A stretch of 64,000 nt of DNA. Origin: Rhodospirillaceae bacterium. GTDB lineage: Bacteria; Pseudomonadota; Alphaproteobacteria; UBA8366; Aestuariispiraceae. Below, one piece after another: positions 59,257-64,000 of the stretch (position 1 is its first letter; the number at the start of each line of letters is the position of its first letter). Position numbers and translations under genes: made by a program. The notes beneath the pieces were generated by a model that did not search any database, was not told the DNA's origin, and saw only the letters and a list, made by a program, of their open reading frames with translations. The stretch is taken from NCBI GenBank assembly GCA_002709955.1, contig PAQY01000002.1, positions 44,413-108,412 on the forward strand, in the 5' to 3' direction.

Positions 59257-62200
59257 ATGCGTATTGAAAGACGGTTCACCAAGAAAAACGAGTCGCCCTA
59301 TGCGGCGATCCAATTCCGCAAGACCAATTCTGAAATTCGTAACCCCGATGGTACGATCGTCTTTCAGTTGAAGGATATCGAAATTCCGTCGCATTTCAGC
59401 CAGGTCGCTGGCGATGTGATCGCCCAGAAGTACTTCCGCAAGGCCGGTGTTCCTGCGGTGACAAAGGCTGTTAAGGAAAAGGATGTTCCTGATTTCCTGT
59501 GGCGCCGTGTGCCTGATGAGGCTGCGATGGCGGATTTGCCAGCAGGTGAACGCAGTGGCAGCGAAACCAAGGCGACGCAGGTTTTTGATCGTCTGGCCGG
59601 TACCTGGGCCTATTGGGGCTGGAAAGGTGGCTATTTCGACAGCGCGGACGATGCCCGCAGCTATTTTGACGAAATGCGCTATATGCTGGCCAAGCAGATG
59701 GCGGCACCCAACAGCCCACAATGGTTCAATACCGGGCTGCATTGGGCCTATGGCATCGATGGGCCCAGCCAGGGTCACCATTATGTGGATTACAAGACCG
59801 GGAAACTGACCCGGTCCAAGACCGCCTATGAACATCCCCAGCCGCATGCCTGTTTCATTCAATCGGTCGAAGACGATCTGGTGAATGATAACGGCATTAT
59901 GGATCTTTGGGTTCGTGAGGCGCGCCTGTTTAAATATGGCAGCGGCACGGGCACCAATTTCTCCCGCTTGCGGGGTGAGACGGAGGCCCTGTCAGGGGGC
60001 GGTAGATCCTCTGGCTTGATGAGCTTCTTGAAAATCGGGGACAAGGCCGCGGGCGCGATCAAGTCCGGCGGCACGACAAGACGTGCAGCGAAGATGGTGG
60101 TTGTCGATATCGATCACCCGGATGTCGAAAACTTCATTGATTGGAAAGTGATCGAAGAGCAGAAGGTTGCCGCCCTGGTCACGGGTTCCAAACTGCACGC
60201 CCATCATCTGAACGCGATCATGGCGGCCTGTCATGAAGGGCGCCTGGACGACGGCGCGGTTCTGACAGGGGATGCGCGGTTTGATCCCAAGCGCAACAAG
60301 GCGCTGAAAGAGGAAATCCGCGCCGCCCGTCGTGTGATGATCCCGGAAAACTATGTCCAGCGGGTTATCCAGTTCGCCCAGCAGGGCTATACCGCAATTG
60401 AATTTCCCACCTATGACACGGATTGGGACTCGGATGCCTATAACACCGTATCAGGGCAGAATGCGAATAACACGGTCCGGGTCACCGATGACTTCCTGCG
60501 CGCGGTGGAATCCGATGCGGACTGGAAGCTGATCAATCGCACCGATGGCAAGGTCAACAAGACCGTCAAGGCGGCAGACCTTTGGGAAAAAGTTGGCCAT
60601 GCTGCCTGGGCCAGCGCGGATCCCGGCATTCAATTTGATACCACGATCAATGATTGGCATACCTGTCCGCAATCCGGGCGGATCAATGCGTCCAATCCTT
60701 GTTCTGAATACATGTTCCTGGATGATACGGCGTGCAATCTGGCGTCCTTCAACTTGATGCAGTTCCGCAGCAATGACCGCAGCTTTGATATTGCAGGCTT
60801 CACCCATGGGGTGCGGCTGTGGACGCTGACCCTGGAAATTTCTGTGCTGATGGCACAATTCCCGTCGGTTGCCATTGCCGAACGCTCCTACCGGTATCGC
60901 ACATTGGGTCTGGGCTATGCCAATATTGGCGGCCTACTGATGTCTTGTGGCCTGTCCTATGATTCCGATGAAGGCCGCGCCCTGTGTGGGGCCATCACGG
61001 CTTTGATGACCGGTGTTTCCTATGAAACCTCCGCCGAAATGGCCGCTGAACTGGGCGCATTCCCAGGCTATGCGGATAACAGCCAGGATATGCTGCGCGT
61101 GATGCGCAATCACCGCATGGCCGCCCATGGTTGGGCTGATGGCTATCAGGGGTTGGCGGTGCTGCCTGTCCCATTGGATGTACCCAATTGCCCGGATCCC
61201 CGCATCGCCAAGGCGGCGGCTGAGTCCTGGGATCGCGCCGTAAAGGCCGGGGAAGCCCATGGCTATCGCAATGCACAGGCAACCGTGATTGCACCCACCG
61301 GGACGATTGGTCTGGTGATGGATTGCGACACGACTGGGATTGAGCCTGATTTTGCGCTGGTGAAATTTAAGAAGCTGGCCGGGGGTGGCTATTTCAAGAT
61401 CATCAACCGGACCGTTCCGGAAGCCCTGCGCAATATGGGCTATGACGATCAACAGATCGGGGAAATCGAACGCTATGCCGTTGGGCATGGCAGCCTGGTC
61501 AATGCACCGGGCATCAATCACGACACCTTGCGGGAAAAGGGCTTTGGTCCGGAAGAACTGGCGAAGCTGGAATCGACCCTGGCCAATGCCTTTGATATCA
61601 AGTTCGCCTTCAACAAATGGGCATTGGGGGAGGCGTTCTGCACGGACATTCTGGGGCTCAGCGCAGCCCAACTGGACTCTATGTCCTTTGATATGCTGGC
61701 CGCGCTTGGTTTCTCTCGCAAAGCCATTGAGGCGGCCAATATCTATTGCTGTGGGGCCATGACGCTGGAAGGCGCGCCGCATTTGAAGGCCGAGCATCTG
61801 CCCGTCTTTGATTGCGCCAATCCCTGTGGCAAGACTGGCAAGCGGTACCTGTCCACCGACAGCCATATCCGCATGATGGCAGCGGCCCAGCCCTTTATCT
61901 CCGGGGCGATTTCCAAAACCATCAACATGCCCAACGGGGCAACGGTTGAGGATTGCAAGGCTGCGTACAAGCTGAGCTGGACGCTGGGTATCAAGGCGAA
62001 TGCGCTCTACCGGGATGGATCGAAATTGTCCCAGCCTTTGGCCTCGTCTCTGTTGGATGATGAGGACCTGCGCGACGAAATGGCAGAGGCCAATAAGGCG
62101 GAACAAATCCCGCTGGTTGCTGAGCGGATTGTTGAGCGGATTATTGAGAAGCAGGCGGAGCGCAAGCGGCTGCCGCATCGTCGCAAGGGCTATACCCAAA

Positions 62201-62928
62201 AGGCGATCGTTGGTGGTCACAAGGTCTATCTGCGTACCGGTGAATATGAAGATGGCACGTTGGGTGAATTGTTCATCGATATGCATAAAGAAGGCGCTGC
62301 CTTCCGCTCCCTGATGAACAACTTCGCCATCGCGGTGTCGATTGGCCTGCAATATGGTGTTCCGCTGGAAGAATTTGTTGAGGCCTATACCTTCACCCGG
62401 TTCGAACCATCGGGCATGGTCGAAGGCAACGAAGCCATTAAGATGGCAACCTCTGTCCTGGATTACCTGTTCCGCGAAGTCGCGATCAGCTATCTGGGTC
62501 GGGATGATCTGGCCCATGTTCAGCCGGAAGATATGATGCCCGATACAACCGGGGGCGGGGACAAGGAAGCCAATCTTCCCGAAGTCCATGCCCAGGCCAT
62601 TCAGGCATTGAATCGCATCACCAGCCGTGGATTTGTTCGCAAAACGGACCTGACGGCCTATACCAGTGTCATGTCCCAAATGGGTCAGGGTTATCCTGCC
62701 GGTGGGGGAAGCACTGTTCAAGTTGTGGAGACCGGGACGGTGCAAACCGCCGTCAAGGTCGACGGAAATGTGCGTGTTGCTGTGGAGGATCGCCTGGACA
62801 AGATCCGCGAGGCACGCGCAAAAGGGTACGAGGGGGATCCCTGTGGGGATTGCGGGAATATGACCCTCGTTCGGAACGGCACCTGCATGAAATGCGTCAC
62901 CTGTGGCGCGACAAGCGGGTGCTCGTAA
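59257..62928 (+). CDS. nrdJ: Adenosylcobalamin-dependent ribonucleotide reductase (class II)
   Basis: Reduces ribonucleotides to deoxyribonucleotides using adenosylcobalamin; oxygen-independent. The protein is 1223 aa. Cys199 ([11 protein letters not shown]) and Cys493 (DDTACNLAS) match the redox pair. Cys482 in NPCSEY is the thiyl-radical site, with the 11-residue spacing to Cys493 seen in class II enzymes. The C-terminus (CGDC, CMKC, SGCS) is a cysteine-rich redox/zinc tail. ATG 59257 begins [15 protein letters not shown], a typical N-terminus, with GGGGG upstream. An in-frame GTG at 59095 lies inside an NrdR box and is rejected. The 5' region is about 150 nt, with no B12-riboswitch core seen. 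Confidence 0.96.
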   Translation: MRIERRFTKKNESPYAAIQFRKTNSEIRNPDGTIVFQLKDIEIPSHFSQVAGDVIAQKYFRKAGVPAVTKAVKEKDVPDFLWRRVPDEAAMADLPAGERSGSETKATQVFDRLAGTWAYWGWKGGYFDSADDARSYFDEMRYMLAKQMAAPNSPQWFNTGLHWAYGIDGPSQGHHYVDYKTGKLTRSKTAYEHPQPHACFIQSVEDDLVNDNGIMDLWVREARLFKYGSGTGTNFSRLRGETEALSGGGRSSGLMSFLKIGDKAAGAIKSGGTTRRAAKMVVVDIDHPDVENFIDWKVIEEQKVAALVTGSKLHAHHLNAIMAACHEGRLDDGAVLTGDARFDPKRNKALKEEIRAARRVMIPENYVQRVIQFAQQGYTAIEFPTYDTDWDSDAYNTVSGQNANNTVRVTDDFLRAVESDADWKLINRTDGKVNKTVKAADLWEKVGHAAWASADPGIQFDTTINDWHTCPQSGRINASNPCSEYMFLDDTACNLASFNLMQFRSNDRSFDIAGFTHGVRLWTLTLEISVLMAQFPSVAIAERSYRYRTLGLGYANIGGLLMSCGLSYDSDEGRALCGAITALMTGVSYETSAEMAAELGAFPGYADNSQDMLRVMRNHRMAAHGWADGYQGLAVLPVPLDVPNCPDPRIAKAAAESWDRAVKAGEAHGYRNAQATVIAPTGTIGLVMDCDTTGIEPDFALVKFKKLAGGGYFKIINRTVPEALRNMGYDDQQIGEIERYAVGHGSLVNAPGINHDTLREKGFGPEELAKLESTLANAFDIKFAFNKWALGEAFCTDILGLSAAQLDSMSFDMLAALGFSRKAIEAANIYCCGAMTLEGAPHLKAEHLPVFDCANPCGKTGKRYLSTDSHIRMMAAAQPFISGAISKTINMPNGATVEDCKAAYKLSWTLGIKANALYRDGSKLSQPLASSLLDDEDLRDEMAEANKAEQIPLVAERIVERIIEKQAERKRLPHRRKGYTQKAIVGGHKVYLRTGEYEDGTLGELFIDMHKEGAAFRSLMNNFAIAVSIGLQYGVPLEEFVEAYTFTRFEPSGMVEGNEAIKMATSVLDYLFREVAISYLGRDDLAHVQPEDMMPDTTGGGDKEANLPEVHAQAIQALNRITSRGFVRKTDLTAYTSVMSQMGQGYPAGGGSTVQVVETGTVQTAVKVDGNVRVAVEDRLDKIREARAKGYEGDPCGDCGNMTLVRNGTCMKCVTCGATSGCS

Positions 62929-62996
62929 GGGCCCGGCCCTACCCTATTCGTCGGGCCCTCTGGCGCAGCCGCCTTGCACGGTTGTCAGGCTGCGCC
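62928..62996 (+). repeat. Two hairpins downstream of nrdJ
   Basis: AGGGCCCG (62928-62935) pairs with CGGGCCCT (62952-62959), and GGCGCAGCC (62962-62970) pairs with GGCTGCGCC (62988-62996). They precede a true terminator and may stabilise the 3' end of the long nrdJ message. Confidence 0.6.
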
Positions 62997-63016
62997 CTGG
63001 TGCTCCCTGTTAAACT

Positions 63017-63045
63017 GCCCCCGACCAGTGTCGGGGGCGTTTTTC
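63017..63045 (+). terminator. Intrinsic terminator of nrdJ
   Basis: GCCCCCGA (63017-63024) and TCGGGGGC (63031-63038) form an 8-bp stem with a 6-base loop, followed by G and five T. It separates nrdJ from the HAD hydrolase gene. Confidence 0.9.
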
Positions 63046-63068
63046 CTTGAACGACACTTGGTAAGCCC

Positions 63069-63674
63069 ATGAGCATAAAGTACTTTCTGTTTGATATCGG
63101 CAATGTCCTGGTCGATTGGAATCCGGATCATCTGCTGACAAAACTGCTGCCGGATGCTGCCGCTATTCAGGATTTTCGCGAAAATGCGGTGACCCAGGAC
63201 CGCATTCTGGCAATGGATCGCGGGCAGACCTGGGAGGATCAACTGGCGGAAATTGCCTCGGATTGTCCGCGGCACCTGGTAACGGCCAGGGCCTATCGGG
63301 ATCGGTGGGTTGAGACGGTTTCTGGCCCGATCCAGGGGACGGTCGATATCATGACCCGTCTGAAGGCGGCCGGGTATCCGATTTATGCATTATCAAATTT
63401 TGGGGCGGAGAATTTTGAGGCGACGGCGACGGTCTATCCGTTTCTGGACGACTTCGACGGTCGTGTCGTGTCGGGCTATGAAGGGGTCATCAAGCCGGAC
63501 CCCGCAATTTATGATCTTGTAGTCCAGCGGTTTTCAGTGGACCCAGCCCAAACCCTCTTTATCGATGACCGCCCCGAAAACATCGCCGCCGCACAGGTAT
63601 GTGGGTTTCAGGGACATTTGTTTACCGACCCTGATACATTGGCTCAGTATCTGGCAGAGGCCGGGATCCTGTAA
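63069..63674 (+). CDS. HAD family hydrolase (haloacid dehalogenase-like)
   Basis: Phosphatase-type hydrolase of 201 aa. Motif I is atypical: FLFDIGNVLVDWNPDHLL, in which FDIGNVLVDW replaces DxDx with DIGNV, as in the YihX/HAD-IA group. Motif II is YALSNFGAENF, and Lys with motif III is GYEGVIKPDPAIYDLVVQRF, followed by LFIDDRPENIAAAQVCGFQGHLF. The likely role is small-molecule phosphatase or dehalogenase, with substrate unknown. It is expressed from its own promoter after the nrdJ terminator. Confidence 0.9.
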   Translation: MSIKYFLFDIGNVLVDWNPDHLLTKLLPDAAAIQDFRENAVTQDRILAMDRGQTWEDQLAEIASDCPRHLVTARAYRDRWVETVSGPIQGTVDIMTRLKAAGYPIYALSNFGAENFEATATVYPFLDDFDGRVVSGYEGVIKPDPAIYDLVVQRFSVDPAQTLFIDDRPENIAAAQVCGFQGHLFTDPDTLAQYLAEAGIL

Positions 63675-63686
63675 CAGCAAACAGGT

Positions 63687-63728
63687 GCACCTGCCGCCCT
63701 GGACCCCGGATCGATGTCCGGGGTGACG
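63687..63728. repeat. Dispersed palindromic repeat, copy 1
   Basis: Positions 63687-63714 are repeated exactly (28 bases) at 63973-64000. The unit contains a hairpin, ACCCCGGA (63703-63710) and TCCGGGGT (63717-63724), and its right flank (63715-63730) occurs inverted near 25841. It is a REP-like element. Confidence 0.75.
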
Positions 63729-63750
63729 ATGTATTAGACAAATACTCTAC

Positions 63751-63852
63751 CACCCTGAGGAGCGCAGCGTCTCGAAGGGTGATAAGCACCGCGCTTACAA
63801 CGCGTCCTTCGAGACGGCGCGAATGCGCCTCCTCAGGATGAGAATGGTGCTT
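63751..63852. repeat. Long imperfect palindromic intergenic repeat
   Basis: CCTGAGG (63754-63760) and GTCTCGAAGG (63769-63778) are mirrored by CCTTCGAGAC (63806-63815) and CCTCAGG (63831-63837). The CCTTCGAGAC...CTCCTCAGGATGAG pattern resembles a repeat common between genes in alphaproteobacteria. No gene is seen from 63675 to the end. Confidence 0.7.
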
Positions 63853-63972
63853 ATGGTCAGAAGTGAAACGCCTTGACGCACCAGCCCCTCAGCGCCCTTC
63901 GCGCCTTCTCTGCGCCCTCTGCGGTTAACCTTTACCCCTCGTCACATCCGCGCAGGGCCACAGGCATGAATC

Positions 63973-64000
63973 GCACCTGCCGCCCTGGACCCCGGATCGA
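63973..64000. repeat. Dispersed palindromic repeat, copy 2 (cut by window end)
   Basis: An exact 28-base copy of 63687-63714; the remainder of the unit lies beyond the window. Confidence 0.75.

Noticed and set aside
1..64000. CRISPR array, tRNA/rRNA genes, prophage or insertion sequence
   Set aside because: I saw no regularly spaced repeats, no rRNA or tRNA sequence, and no integrase, transposase or phage structural gene in the window.

Overview
The window reads as chromosomal DNA of a free-living alphaproteobacterium, most likely of the Rhodospirillales/Kiloniellales/Sneathiellales grade. This is inferred from gene content: the complex I accessory protein NDUFA12 beside DUF2155 and MCE genes, a DUF2336 protein, PutA without a DNA-binding domain beside an Lrp-type regulator, a B12-dependent ribonucleotide reductase, and a pdxH/17-kDa antigen/dnaJ/fabI/aroC neighbourhood. 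Coding density is high, about 61 protein genes are supported, and many neighbours overlap by ATGA. I found no tRNA, rRNA, CRISPR array, prophage or insertion sequence.

Layout. 0-2 kb: the start of asparagine synthetase at the left edge, preceded by an orphan lipoprotein/cytoplasmic protein pair. 2-11 kb: iron and proline metabolism, with a cysteine-free cupredoxin plus FTR1 permease, putR/putA, a di-heme oxidoreductase and an iron(III) ABC transporter (binding protein and permease, no ATPase). 11-18 kb: ispA, xseB, a deacetylase, a periplasmic rhodanese, DUF2336 and a TAXI-type TRAP transporter. 18-35 kb: a catabolic region with a branched-chain-type ABC transporter (livFGMH plus a separate binding-protein gene), fumarylpyruvate hydrolase and gentisate dioxygenase, then asd, a TetR regulator and a choline-type ABC transporter, then an IclR regulator divergent from an FAD monooxygenase and an aryl-CoA ligase. 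Together these suggest salicylate, or a close relative, being activated to its CoA ester, hydroxylated to the gentisyl level, ring-cleaved and hydrolysed. The thioesterase and maleylpyruvate isomerase are not in the window.

35-50 kb is mostly housekeeping: a membrane-anchored class III nucleotide cyclase, aroC, fabI, a YihY protein, a DnaJ/CbpA co-chaperone, pdxH, a cation diffusion facilitator, a short-chain dehydrogenase, a ChaC-like cyclotransferase, a single-domain response regulator, an EamA transporter, malate synthase and TrkH. 51-56 kb is accessory: ArsR/SRPBCC, a two-piece YeeE/YedE transporter, and an operon of von Willebrand A protein (TerY-like), PP2C phosphatase and divergent protein kinase. 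That operon matches the predicted TerY-P triad of stress or defence signalling. 56-64 kb: NDUFA12-mlaD-mlaD-methyltransferase-DUF2155, divergent from nrdJ with two probable NrdR boxes, then a HAD hydrolase and a tail of dispersed palindromic repeats.

The most notable non-coding signals are a composite operator repeated upstream of livH and of the separate binding-protein gene (a 14-bp palindrome, a weaker copy exactly 41 bp away and a conserved hexamer between them), a concentric nested palindrome upstream of gentisate dioxygenase, a 14-bp perfect stem inside the iron permease gene, mutually exclusive hairpins in the asd leader, and strong hairpins between binding-protein and permease genes in two transporter operons.
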